64,000 nucleotides of DNA, from positions 1,515,501-1,579,500 of the forward strand of contig NZ_CP106759.1 in assembly GCF_025642255.1 (NCBI RefSeq). Reading direction: 5' to 3'. Under the pieces are notes generated by a model. It worked only from the letters and a program-made list of their open reading frames with translations. It did not search any database and had not been told where the DNA came from. Made by a program: the position numbers and the translations under genes. This DNA is from Stenotrophomonas maltophilia. Its GTDB lineage: Bacteria > Pseudomonadota > Gammaproteobacteria > Xanthomonadales > Xanthomonadaceae. Positions 28,651 to 37,083 of this stretch are shown one piece after another (within the stretch, counting starts at the first letter, position 1; every line of letters begins with the position of its first letter).

Positions 28651-29271
28651 ATGACCATGCCCCGACGCATCGTTCCTCTTGCTGCCATCGGTGCCGCTCT
28701 GCTGTTGCTGGCCGGTGCGGTGGCCGCCGCTGATGCGGTGCTGCATCCGTTCCTGGCGGCCCAGCCGCAGCAGGCACCGCAGGAGGTGAACCTGGCCGTG
28801 GAAATTCCCGCTGGCAGCTTCACCAAGTATGAGATCAAGGACGACGGGCTGGTCCACGTCGACCGCTTCCAGTCGATGCCGGTGGCCTATCCGGCCAACT
28901 ATGGTTCGATGCCGCGCACGCTGGCGGGCGACAACGATCCGTTGGACGCGCTGGTGCTGACCCGTGAACCCCTGCACCCCGGCGTGATCATCCGCTTCCG
29001 CCCGATCGGCTATCTGAAGATGATCGATGGCGGCGAACATGACGAGAAGGTCATCGGCGTGCCGACCGACAAGGTTGATCCGAGCTATGCAGGCGTCCGC
29101 GATCTGGCCGATCTGCCGGAGATCGAGCGGCAGCGCATCGAGGCGTTCTTCCGCGTGTACAAGGATCTGCCAGCTGGACGCAACCCGGTGCAGCTGCAGG
29201 GCTGGGGCAACGCGGCCGAGGCGCGTACGCTGATCCGCGAAGCCATGCAGCGTTTCGACGCCGGGAAGTAG
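28651..29271 (+). CDS. Exported inorganic pyrophosphatase
   Basis: A 206-residue family I soluble pyrophosphatase with an added signal peptide (hydrophobic stretch IGAALLLLAGAVAAADA, residues about 13-29). Catalytic motifs are intact: EIPAGSFTKYEIKDDG, YPANYGSMPRT, GDNDPLDALVLT (the PPase signature) and the final KDLPAGRNPVQLQGWG. Cytosolic PPase protects biosynthesis; an exported copy would instead release phosphate from external pyrophosphate. It lies 10 bases after the phosphatase gene, so it belongs to the same operon. The exported location is inferred from the leader. Confidence 0.85.
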   Translation: MTMPRRIVPLAAIGAALLLLAGAVAAADAVLHPFLAAQPQQAPQEVNLAVEIPAGSFTKYEIKDDGLVHVDRFQSMPVAYPANYGSMPRTLAGDNDPLDALVLTREPLHPGVIIRFRPIGYLKMIDGGEHDEKVIGVPTDKVDPSYAGVRDLADLPEIERQRIEAFFRVYKDLPAGRNPVQLQGWGNAAEARTLIREAMQRFDAGK

Positions 29272-29350
29272 TCCGGCTGCGGACGGCGTTGCACCCCTGC
29301 GCGGTCTTCACCTGTGCTGGCTATCATGGCCGCCTTCCACAGCAAAGGCG

Positions 29351-30772
29351 GTGCACGTGTCGGTAGCGTTGGTCTGGTTCCGTCGCGACCTGCGGCTGCA
29401 GGACAATCCGGCCCTGCAGGCCGCACTGGATGCGGGGCACGATGTGGTCCCTGTGTACATCCACGCGCCGCACGAAGAAGGCGAGTGGGCGCCGGGAGCG
29501 GCATCCAACGCCTGGCGTCATCGCTCGCTTGCCGCGCTGGATGCGGATCTGCGTGGCCGCGGTTCTTCCCTGGTGCTGCAGATCGGCGACAGCCTGCCGG
29601 TGCTGCAGGCACTGATCGCACGGACCGGTGCCACGGCGGTGTACTGGAACCGCAAGTACGAGCCCGCCACCCAGCCACGTGATGCCTCCATCAAGCGCAC
29701 GCTGCGCGAGCAGGGCATCGATGCGCAGAGCTGCAACGGCAGTCTGCTGTTCGAGCCGTGGGATATCGCCACCCAGCAGGGGCAGCCGTACAAGGTGTTC
29801 ACCCCCTACTGGCGCAACGTGCTCAGTCACTGGCGCCTGCCCGGGCTGCAGGCGGCGCCCTCGGCACTGGCAACGCATGCCGTCGAAGGCGAGTCGCTGC
29901 AGGCGCTCGGGCTGGCACCGGCGCTCGGCTGGGACGAGGGCTTCTGGGAGCACTGGCAGCCGGGAGAGGCCGGCGCGCTGGAGGCGCTTTCGGTGTTCGA
30001 GGACGGCGCGCTGCGAGGCTATCGCGCGCAGCGCGACCTGCCGGACCGGGTCGGCACCTCGCGGCTGTCACCGCACCTGCACTTCGGCGAGATCGCGCCC
30101 TGGCGCATCGCCCATGCGCTGGAAGGGCTGCGCAGCGCCGGTACCGACGCCGACATCGATGGCTACCTGCGGCAACTGGGCTGGCGTGACTTCGCCTACC
30201 ACCTGCTGCATCACTTTCCGGAGACCCCCACCGGCAACCTCAACCCGCGCTTCGACCGCTTTCCGTGGGCCACGCCCAGCGCCGGCCAGCTGCAGGACTG
30301 GCAGCGCGGCAACACCGGCGTACCGATCGTGGATGCCGGCCTGCGCGAGCTGTGGCATACCGGGTACATGCACAACCGGGTGCGGATGATCGTCGCCAGC
30401 TACCTGTGCAAGCACCTGCGCGCGCACTGGCTGCATGGCGCACGCTGGTTCTGGGACACACTGGTCGATGCCGACCTGGCCAACAACACGATGGGCTGGC
30501 AGTGGGTGGCCGGTACCGGTGCGGATGCAGCGCCTTACTTCCGCGTGTTCAATCCGGTCACCCAGGCCGAAAAGTTCGATCCTCAGGCGCGCTACATCAC
30601 CCGCTGGGTACCGGAACTGGCGGCGCTGCCGGTGAAGGCGCGCTTCGCGCCGTGGCAGCATCCGCAGTGGCTGGCCGAGCACGCGCCGGAGTATCCGCGC
30701 AGCCCTCTTGTGGATCTGGCCGCCGGCCGGGATGCAGCGCTCGCCGCCTACCGCCAGTCGGGAGCGGGGTAA
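29351..30772 (+). CDS. phrB: Deoxyribodipyrimidine photolyase
   Basis: Repairs UV-induced cyclobutane pyrimidine dimers using blue light. The 473-residue protein opens with LVWFRRDLRLQDNPAL (antenna-binding domain). The FAD-binding domain contains GTSRLSPHLHFGEI, RQLGWRDFAYHLLHHFP, TGYMHNRVRMIVASYLCKH and the classic ANNTMGWQWVAGTGADAAPYFRVFNP region with electron-transfer tryptophans. Start GTG at 29351, or the GTG two codons later. Confidence 0.93.
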   Translation: MHVSVALVWFRRDLRLQDNPALQAALDAGHDVVPVYIHAPHEEGEWAPGAASNAWRHRSLAALDADLRGRGSSLVLQIGDSLPVLQALIARTGATAVYWNRKYEPATQPRDASIKRTLREQGIDAQSCNGSLLFEPWDIATQQGQPYKVFTPYWRNVLSHWRLPGLQAAPSALATHAVEGESLQALGLAPALGWDEGFWEHWQPGEAGALEALSVFEDGALRGYRAQRDLPDRVGTSRLSPHLHFGEIAPWRIAHALEGLRSAGTDADIDGYLRQLGWRDFAYHLLHHFPETPTGNLNPRFDRFPWATPSAGQLQDWQRGNTGVPIVDAGLRELWHTGYMHNRVRMIVASYLCKHLRAHWLHGARWFWDTLVDADLANNTMGWQWVAGTGADAAPYFRVFNPVTQAEKFDPQARYITRWVPELAALPVKARFAPWQHPQWLAEHAPEYPRSPLVDLAAGRDAALAAYRQSGAG

Positions 30773-30913
30773 AGCGCCGTCGCGGGGTTCCAGACAGCTA
30801 GCTGAACAAGGGCCTGTCTAGCGGCGTGTTCATCATCCCGGCATCGCGTCCTGCTGTTTATCCTCTGTGCGGCCCGCAAGCCGCCGGCCCGACCGGAAAC
30901 CAAGGAGACCATC

Positions 30914-31609
30914 ATGATCCGCAACACCACCCGCAATGTCGCACTGGCCCTGATGAGCGCGGCCGTCCTGTCGGCCTGCGCCACCGGCGGTTCCTACGTG
31001 CAGAGCGATCAGTACGGCAACCCGACCGAGCAGCAGAACCGGACCGGTCGCAACGCGCTGATCGGTACCGCCATTGGCGTGGCCGCCGGCCTGCTCAGCG
31101 GCGACAGTGCGACCGAGCGCCGCCAGCACGCGCTGATCGGTGCAGGCATCGGCGCACTCAGTGGCGCGGCCGTGGGCCAGTACCAGGATCGCCAGGAACG
31201 CGCGCTGCGCGAGCGCACTGCCAACACCGGCATCGATGTGCAGCGCCAGGGCGACAACATCATGCTGAACCTGCCCGACGGCATCACCTTCGATTTCGGC
31301 AAGTCGGCACTGAAGCCGCAGTTCTACGGCGCGCTCAACGGCGTGGCCGGTACCCTGCGTGATTACAACCAGACCATGATCGAAGTGGTCGGCCATACCG
31401 ACAGCATCGGCAGCGATGCGGTCAACAACCGCCTGTCCAAGGAGCGCGCCGATTCGGTCGCCCAGTACCTGATCGGGCAGGGCGTGCAGAGCGTGCGTAT
31501 CGAAACGCTGGGCGCCGGCAAGGCGTACCCGATCGCCGACAACAGCACCGATGCCGGCCGTGCCAAGAACCGCCGTGTTGAAATCCGCGTGATTCCGCTG
31601 CAGCAGTAA
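30914..31609 (+). CDS. OmpA-family outer-membrane lipoprotein (YiaD-like)
   Basis: A 231-residue lipoprotein: signal peptide with lipobox LSAC near residue 21, two glycine-zipper segments (LIGTAIGVAAGLLSG and LIGAGIGALSGAAVG), then a C-terminal OmpA peptidoglycan-binding domain (FDFGKSALKP, VVGHTDSIGSDAVNNRLSKERADSV, NRRVEIRV). It anchors the outer membrane to peptidoglycan. Strong AAGGAGA ribosome-binding site and its own terminator; monocistronic. Confidence 0.9.
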   Translation: MIRNTTRNVALALMSAAVLSACATGGSYVQSDQYGNPTEQQNRTGRNALIGTAIGVAAGLLSGDSATERRQHALIGAGIGALSGAAVGQYQDRQERALRERTANTGIDVQRQGDNIMLNLPDGITFDFGKSALKPQFYGALNGVAGTLRDYNQTMIEVVGHTDSIGSDAVNNRLSKERADSVAQYLIGQGVQSVRIETLGAGKAYPIADNSTDAGRAKNRRVEIRVIPLQQ

Positions 31610-31650
31610 CGCGCGGCGCGTGCGTGCAGGTCCGGCGCAGCCGGAACGGG

Positions 31651-31680
31651 AATGCCGCCCTTGCAGGCGGCATTTTCGTT
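31651..31680 (+). terminator. Rho-independent terminator after the OmpA-like gene
   Basis: AATGCCGCC / GGCGGCATT stem with a 6-base loop, followed by TTCGTT. Confidence 0.75.
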
Positions 31681-31721
31681 GGGCGAGATGCGCGGCGCCT
31701 AGCGCAGGAACGGCGGCCGGG

Positions 31722-32447
31722 TCATGCTGCGGCCGTCGGCCGCACCACGATCTCGTTCACGTCCACGTCGTCGGGCTGCTCGATGGCGAACCGCACCGCG
31801 CGCCCGATCGCGTCCGGCTGCAGGGCGATGGCGCGATAGCCGACCATCATTTCGGCGGCGACCGGGTCGGTGATGCTGTCCGCAAGCTCGCTTTCCACCA
31901 CGCCGGGGTGGATGCAGGTGACCCGCAGCTCGCGGTGTTCCTGGCGCAGGCCCTCCGAAATGGCGCGTACCGCGTGCTTGGTGGCGCAGTAGACCGCAGC
32001 GGTCGGTACGACCGACAGCGCGCCGATGGACGCGATGTTGATGATCTGTCCGCGGCCGCGTGCGCGCATATGGGGCAACACGGCTGCGATCCCGTGCAGT
32101 ACACCGCGGATGTTGACGTCGATCATCCGGTCCCATTCGTCCACCTTCAGCGATGCCATCGGCGACAGGGGCATCACACCGGCATTGTTGACGATCACAT
32201 CAAGGGCGCCGAATTCCTCCAGGGCTGACGCGGCGAACGCCTCGACCTGCGCGCGCTGCGTCACGTCCAGCGCATGCACGCGTACGTCGGCGCCGTGCTG
32301 GCGCAGTTCATCCGCCAGTGCCTGCAACCGTTCGAGGCGGCGCGCGCCCAGCACCAGTCGCGCACCCGGCTGCGCCAGCGAGCGGGCGATGCCGGCGCCG
32401 ATGCCGCTGGAGGCACCGGTGATCAGGATGGTTCGGGAATGGCTCAT
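31722..32447 (-). CDS. Short-chain dehydrogenase/reductase
   Basis: A 241-residue classical SDR. Cofactor motif TGASSGIG is at residues 10-17, NNAG at about 88-91, the catalytic Ser in INIASIGALS and the YxxxK pair in VYCATKHAV. Arg residues after the glycine motif (ARRLERL) suggest NADP(H). Substrate unknown. Divergent from a LysR regulator gene across 122 bases, which probably controls it. Confidence 0.85.
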   Translation of the reverse strand: MSHSRTILITGASSGIGAGIARSLAQPGARLVLGARRLERLQALADELRQHGADVRVHALDVTQRAQVEAFAASALEEFGALDVIVNNAGVMPLSPMASLKVDEWDRMIDVNIRGVLHGIAAVLPHMRARGRGQIINIASIGALSVVPTAAVYCATKHAVRAISEGLRQEHRELRVTCIHPGVVESELADSITDPVAAEMMVGYRAIALQPDAIGRAVRFAIEQPDDVDVNEIVVRPTAAA

Positions 32448-32569
32448 GGCAGGTCTCCGGAAGGGCTAGGGGGAAATGCCGGGTCGTGCCCGGTGCAGTC
32501 ACGGTAGACGGCCTGCCTCGTCGCGATAAGATGGCGACTGCTGACTACCTTGTATAGATCCGCTAACCA

Positions 32570-33466
32570 ATGTCCGTCGATCTCAATGCCCTCGCGGTGT
32601 TCCAGCGGGTAGCCGACTGCAGCAGCTTCACCGCGGCGGCCCAGCAACTGGGCGTGACCCGGTCGGCCGTCAGCCAGACCATCGCCCGGTTGGAACAGTC
32701 GCTCGGTGTCGCTCTGGTGCTGCGCACCACCCGCAGCGTCAACCTCACCGATGCCGGCCAGGCGCTGCTTGCGGCGGTCAGACCCGCCCTGGCTGAGCTG
32801 GGCAGCGCCGTGGAGTCCACGCTACGTCGCGGCAGCACCCTCAAGGGCCAGCTGCGCTTGGCCGTGTCCTCCATTGCCGAGCATTTCCTGGCCGGTCCCC
32901 TGCTGGCCAGCTTCGCCGCCCGGCACCCGGAGCTGCAGCTGGACATCACGGTGACCGATGAGGAGTTCGACATCGTCGAGGCGGGTTTCGACGCGGGCGT
33001 GCGTCTGGGCGAGGTGATCGCCCAGGACATGGTGGCGATTCCGGTGTCCGGCCGGCAGCGGCAGGTGGTGGTGTGCACTCCGCGGTATGGGCAGCAGCAC
33101 GGCATGCCCAGGCACCCGCGCGAGCTGCCCGGGCACCGTTGCATCGGCTGGCGCGCCGCACCACGCAAGGCGCCCTATCGCTGGGAATTCGAAGAGCGCG
33201 GACGCGAGTTCAGCGTCGATGTGCAGCCGGAGATCACCAGCAATGACATGGCCACGATGACCCGCCTGGCATTGGCGGGCGCCGGGCTGGCCTTCGGCAT
33301 GGAGGACACATGGCGCCCGTGGCTGCAGCGTGGCGAACTGGTCAGCGTGCTGGAGCCGTACTGCCCGTGGTTCGCAGGGTTCTTCCTGTATTACCCCAGC
33401 CGGCGCCAGGCCGAGCCGAAGCTGCGGGCACTGATCGAGCATCTGCTGGAACAGCGCACCGCATGA
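32570..33466 (+). CDS. LysR-family regulator, divergent from the SDR gene
   Basis: A 298-residue LysR-type transcription factor: winged helix-turn-helix at residues about 5-65 (FQRVADCSSFTAAAQQLGVTRSAVSQTIARLE) and an effector-binding domain beginning at about 90. The divergent arrangement with the SDR gene is the usual LysR regulator-target pattern, so that gene is the likely target. Effector unknown. It converges on smeRv with an 18-base gap. Confidence 0.85.
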   Translation: MSVDLNALAVFQRVADCSSFTAAAQQLGVTRSAVSQTIARLEQSLGVALVLRTTRSVNLTDAGQALLAAVRPALAELGSAVESTLRRGSTLKGQLRLAVSSIAEHFLAGPLLASFAARHPELQLDITVTDEEFDIVEAGFDAGVRLGEVIAQDMVAIPVSGRQRQVVVCTPRYGQQHGMPRHPRELPGHRCIGWRAAPRKAPYRWEFEERGREFSVDVQPEITSNDMATMTRLALAGAGLAFGMEDTWRPWLQRGELVSVLEPYCPWFAGFFLYYPSRRQAEPKLRALIEHLLEQRTA

Positions 33467-33484
33467 CGCCGGGCAGGCCCCGCT

Positions 33485-34516
33485 TCACGCCGCCGGCGCG
33501 GCCACCTTCTCCAGGATCCGCTTGCCGCTGATCTCAAGCGCGGCATCTTCCTGCTCCTGCTGCTGCCGCGCCAGCTTCGCGCCAGGGCACTGCGCCAGCA
33601 TGTAATTGGCGTCGAAGTTGAGCTTCTCCACCAGGAAGTCGACGAATGCGCGCACCTTCGGCGAGACCAGGCGGCCGCCGGCAAAGACCGCGTTGAAATC
33701 CACCTCCGGACCTGTCCACCCGGCAAGCACGCGACGGACCATGCCTGACTCGACGAACGGCTTGGCCATCACATCGCCGGTCAGCAGCAGGCCTTCACCG
33801 CACACCAGCGCGCCGTTGAGCGCGGACATGTCGTTGGCCGTCATCAGCGGCGTCACCGGGAAGTCACGCAGTTCCCCTCCGTTCTCGCCCAGCTGCCAGG
33901 TAAAGCGCGGTGAATTGCCAGTGTGGTAGGGCTTGCGCATGGCCAGGATGCGATGGAACTGAAGCTCTTCCGGGTGCAGTGGTTCGCCGTAGCGCTCGAT
34001 GTAGGCTGGGCTGGCGAACACCTGCGTGCGCAGGCTGCCGAGCTTGCGTGCGACCAGGTTGGAATCGGGCAGGGCGCCGACGCGCAGGGCCAGATCGGCT
34101 TCACCGGCGATCAGGTCGAGCTTCTCGTTGCCCATGTGCATGTCCAGGCGGATTTCCGGGTACTGCGCATGGAACTGGCCCAGCAACGGCGCGATCCAGG
34201 TGATACCGATGGAGTAGGGCACAGTGAAACGCAGCCAGCCGCGTGGGCCGGACTGCAACTGGCTGACCGCGCTCTCGGCTTCTTCCAGCTCGCGCGCGAT
34301 GCGCTGGCAGTGCTCGTGGTAGATCGAGCCCGCCTCGGTCAGGCCAAGACGGCGCGTGGTCCGGTGCAGCAGGCGCGCGCCCAGCCGCGTCTCCAGCTCC
34401 TGCACCTTGCGGCTGACAGTGGTCTTGGGCAGGCCGAGCGCTTTGGCAGCTGCGATGAAGCTGCCCTGCTCGACCACTTTGACGAAGATCAGCGTTTCAT
34501 TGAGATCGTGGGACAT
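33485..34516 (-). CDS. smeRv: LysR-family regulator of the SmeVWX efflux operon
   Basis: Regulator of the adjacent smeU1-V-W-U2-X operon. The protein has 343 residues. The helix-turn-helix (SFIAAAKALGLPKTTVSRKVQELE) is at about 19-42 and a periplasmic-binding-protein-like effector domain follows. With the chosen start (MSHDLNETLIF), residue 266 is glycine (in RRVLAGWTG). Substitutions at Gly266 are known in S. maltophilia to derepress SmeVWX and raise resistance to quinolones and chloramphenicol, so this copy looks wild type at that site. The numbering match also supports the start; the frame could otherwise extend to 34549. Confidence 0.92.
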   Translation of the reverse strand: MSHDLNETLIFVKVVEQGSFIAAAKALGLPKTTVSRKVQELETRLGARLLHRTTRRLGLTEAGSIYHEHCQRIARELEEAESAVSQLQSGPRGWLRFTVPYSIGITWIAPLLGQFHAQYPEIRLDMHMGNEKLDLIAGEADLALRVGALPDSNLVARKLGSLRTQVFASPAYIERYGEPLHPEELQFHRILAMRKPYHTGNSPRFTWQLGENGGELRDFPVTPLMTANDMSALNGALVCGEGLLLTGDVMAKPFVESGMVRRVLAGWTGPEVDFNAVFAGGRLVSPKVRAFVDFLVEKLNFDANYMLAQCPGAKLARQQQEQEDAALEISGKRILEKVAAPAA

Positions 34517-34580
34517 GGTCGGGAGTCCTGGACGTCGGGGGTGGGACAATCGTGACAGATCGATTGGACCGGGAACGGGA

Positions 34581-34599
34581 TGATTATTCCCCTTAATCA
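34581..34599. promoter_or_regulatory. Candidate SmeRv operator
   Basis: TGATTA-N7-TAATCA, a perfect 6-bp interrupted palindrome in the smeRv/smeU1 divergent region, followed by another TAATCA at 34604-34609, about one helical turn on. Size and position suit a LysR-type binding site; binding is inferred. Confidence 0.5.
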
Positions 34600-34663
34600 G
34601 GACTAATCAAGTAAAGGTTTGAGGTCTATCGTGGCGCCATTCGTGAAATGGAGTCCCCCCGCC

Positions 34664-34891
34664 ATGAGCCTGCGCAACATTCTTGCCCGTTTCCGGCATG
34701 CCGGCCAGAACGCCCTGGATCTGGCGATGACCGTTGAGATCCGCCCGAGTTCCTTGGTGCACAAGGATTTCCGTGAGTTTACCGCGCCCATGCGGCAGCA
34801 GCGTGGCGGTGCCATCCGCTTGGCGCCGCAGAAGAGCGATCGACTGCGCCGAATCGGGACTATCCCGGATTTGGGAGGAAATGTCCCGTGA
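34664..34891 (+). CDS. Small ORF coupled to smeU1, unknown function
   Basis: A 75-residue frame (MSLRNILARFRHAG) between the SmeRv operator region and smeU1. Its TGA overlaps the smeU1 GTG start (GTGA), the arrangement of translationally coupled genes. Third positions are about 70% GC, slightly below the neighbours. The peptide is basic (many Arg, Gln) and has no recognised domain or membrane segment. It could be a leader peptide controlling smeU1 translation or an unannotated member of the operon; a chance frame is possible. Confidence 0.45.
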   Translation: MSLRNILARFRHAGQNALDLAMTVEIRPSSLVHKDFREFTAPMRQQRGGAIRLAPQKSDRLRRIGTIPDLGGNVP

Positions 34892-35658
34892 ATGGGATTC
34901 TGATGCCCGAAGTCCTGGTCCTCGGCGGAACCGGTGCGGTCGGCCAGGGCGTGGTCGGTGCGCTGCTGGAAGCCGGCAGCCCGGTGCTGGTGGTCGGCCG
35001 CGATCCAGGACGGCTGGCGTCGCTGGAAGCGCAGTTCGCCGATGAGCCCGGCCTGCAGACCATGCTGGGTTCACTGGCAGACGACGGTTCGGCGCAGGTC
35101 CTGGCCGAGCGCGTCGCGCAACGCCCTCGGCCGTTGGCGGCGGTGATCGCGGCCATGGGCGGTCCTTACAACCGTGGCCGGGTGATGGACCGCAAGGGCG
35201 ACGAACTGCTCGGCGCACTGCAGGCCGACCTGATGCCCCATGTGCATGCGGTACGCCACCTGCTGCCGCTGCTGCGTGACAACGTGCATGCGCGGCGCTA
35301 CGTGATGATCGGCAGCCCTGCCGGTCTCAAGCCCTGGGCCGGCTACGGCGAGACCTCGATCACCACCGCCGCCCTGCGCATGTACGCGCAGGTGGTGCAC
35401 CAGGAAGCACAGGCGGTCGGTGTCCGTGCGCAGATGCTGGAGGTGTGCAGCCCGGTGTGTACACCGGCCAACGCCGCCAACGCCTGCATCGAGTGGCCGA
35501 GCTCGCTGCTGGTCGGCCGGCGCGTGGTGTCGCTGCTTGATGGCTGCCGCGACAACCGCGCCATCGTTCGCTGCGACAGCAGCGATGCGGAACTGCCGCG
35601 GGGCCTGCTGCGACTGGAAGTTCCACCACCGTGGCGCGACGCCGTCGGTGTCGCTTGA
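34888..35658 (+). CDS. smeU1: SmeU1, SDR-like protein of the SmeVWX operon
   Basis: First recognised gene of the SmeVWX efflux operon. A 256-residue Rossmann-fold protein with VLGGTGAVGQG at the N-terminus and IGSPAGLKPWAGYG around the usual active site. The SDR YxxxK motif appears degenerate: after the Tyr of GYGETS there is Ser where Lys is expected, so catalysis may be altered or lost. Start: GTG at 34888 with GGGAGGA upstream; an ATG at 34903 (MPEVLVLGG) is an alternative. Its role in efflux is unclear; the operon as a whole responds to thiol-reactive and redox stress in S. maltophilia. Confidence 0.88.
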   Translation: MNGILMPEVLVLGGTGAVGQGVVGALLEAGSPVLVVGRDPGRLASLEAQFADEPGLQTMLGSLADDGSAQVLAERVAQRPRPLAAVIAAMGGPYNRGRVMDRKGDELLGALQADLMPHVHAVRHLLPLLRDNVHARRYVMIGSPAGLKPWAGYGETSITTAALRMYAQVVHQEAQAVGVRAQMLEVCSPVCTPANAANACIEWPSSLLVGRRVVSLLDGCRDNRAIVRCDSSDAELPRGLLRLEVPPPWRDAVGVA

Positions 35659-35738
35659 CCTTGACCTTGGTTGAGGTTGCAGCATACGCCGCACTTTCTG
35701 ATAGCCATTCTCATTAGCTGTACCACCCCTCCGTACGG

Positions 35739-36971
35739 ATGCATGCCATGACTTCCCCCAAAACCACCCCACATCGTTTCGGCCATCGCATTGCGATGGT
35801 CGGCGTGTCGATCCTCGCCGCGGCGGTGCTCGCTGCCTGCAGTGGCGGCCATGCCGAAGAAGCCGGTGCACCGCCCCCGCCGCAGGTCAGCGCAGCCCCG
35901 GTGCTGGTCAAGCAGATCAGCCAATGGGACGAGTTCAGCGGCCGCATCGAGGCGGTGCAGAGCGTTGAACTGCGTCCACGCGTGTCCGGCTACATCGACA
36001 AGGTCAACTACGTCGAAGGCCAGGAAGTGAAGAAGGGCGATGTGCTCTTCACCATCGACGCGCGCAGCTACCAGGCCGAGTACGATCGCGCCGCCGCTGA
36101 ACTGGCCCGCGCCCGCACCCAGGCAACCCTGGCCCGCAGTGAATCGGAGCGGGCCAAGCGCCTGGCCGAGCAGCAGGCGATCTCCACCGAGACCGCCGAG
36201 CAGCGTCGCGCTGCGGCAGACCAGTCCGGCGCAGCCGTGCAGGCCGCGCAGGCGGCACTGGATGCTGCCCGGCTCAACCTGGAGTTCACCAAGGTGCGTG
36301 CGCCGATCGACGGCCGTGCCGGTCGCGCGATGGTCACCGCGGGCAACCTGGTCACCGCCGGCGACAGCGCCAGCGTGCTGACCACGCTGGTCTCGCTGGA
36401 CACCGTGTTCGTCTACTTCGATGCCGACGAAAGCACTTTCCTGCGTTACGCGCAGATGGCACGCAAGGGCGAGCGCCCGAGCGAGCGCGACAGCGACCTG
36501 CCGGTGAAGGTTGGCCTGTCGGGTGAAGAAGGCTACCCGCACGCGGGCAAGGTCGACTTCCTCGACAACCAGGTTGCACGCAGCACCGGCACCATCCGCG
36601 TGCGTGCGCTGCTGGACAATGCCGACCGGCAGTTCACCCCGGGGCTGTTCGCCCGTGTGCAGCTGCTGGGCAGTGGCCAGTTCCAGGCGATGCTGATCGA
36701 CGACAAGGCTGTGCTGACCGACCAGGACCGCAAGTACGTGTACGTGGTCGACAAGGATGGCAAGGCCCAGCGCCGCGACATCCGCCTTGGCCGCACGGCG
36801 GAAGGCCTGCGCATCGTCGAGCAGGGCCTGTCCGCAGGCGACAAGGTCATCATCGATGGCGTGCAGAAGGTCTTCATGCCGGGCATGCCGGTGCAGGCCA
36901 AGGCGGTGGCGATGCAGCCGGCTGCGGCCGCCGCACCAGGCCGTGATGCCACTGCTGCGCTGAACCACTGA
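35739..36971 (+). CDS. smeV: SmeV, RND efflux periplasmic adaptor
   Basis: Membrane-fusion protein linking pump SmeW with outer-membrane channel SmeX. The protein has 410 residues (407 from the second ATG) with a lipoprotein signal (AAAVLAAC lipobox near residue 31). It has a barrel-sandwich (lipoyl) domain (VSGYIDKVNYVEGQEVKKGDVLFTIDARSY), an alpha-helical hairpin of about 70 residues rich in Ala/Arg/Gln, and a beta-barrel with the FTPGLFARVQL motif. The gap from smeU1 is 80 bases. Confidence 0.94.
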   Translation: MHAMTSPKTTPHRFGHRIAMVGVSILAAAVLAACSGGHAEEAGAPPPPQVSAAPVLVKQISQWDEFSGRIEAVQSVELRPRVSGYIDKVNYVEGQEVKKGDVLFTIDARSYQAEYDRAAAELARARTQATLARSESERAKRLAEQQAISTETAEQRRAAADQSGAAVQAAQAALDAARLNLEFTKVRAPIDGRAGRAMVTAGNLVTAGDSASVLTTLVSLDTVFVYFDADESTFLRYAQMARKGERPSERDSDLPVKVGLSGEEGYPHAGKVDFLDNQVARSTGTIRVRALLDNADRQFTPGLFARVQLLGSGQFQAMLIDDKAVLTDQDRKYVYVVDKDGKAQRRDIRLGRTAEGLRIVEQGLSAGDKVIIDGVQKVFMPGMPVQAKAVAMQPAAAAAPGRDATAALNH

Positions 36972-37083
36972 TCCGAGTTTCCGCTTAGCTGCCGGCGCCA
37001 GCGGCGGCCTTCCCTGCCTTCGTCATATCGGCGAGGGGCAGGGTGGCTGTTGCCCGCCGGCGGCATTTCCCAGGAATTCCTCC

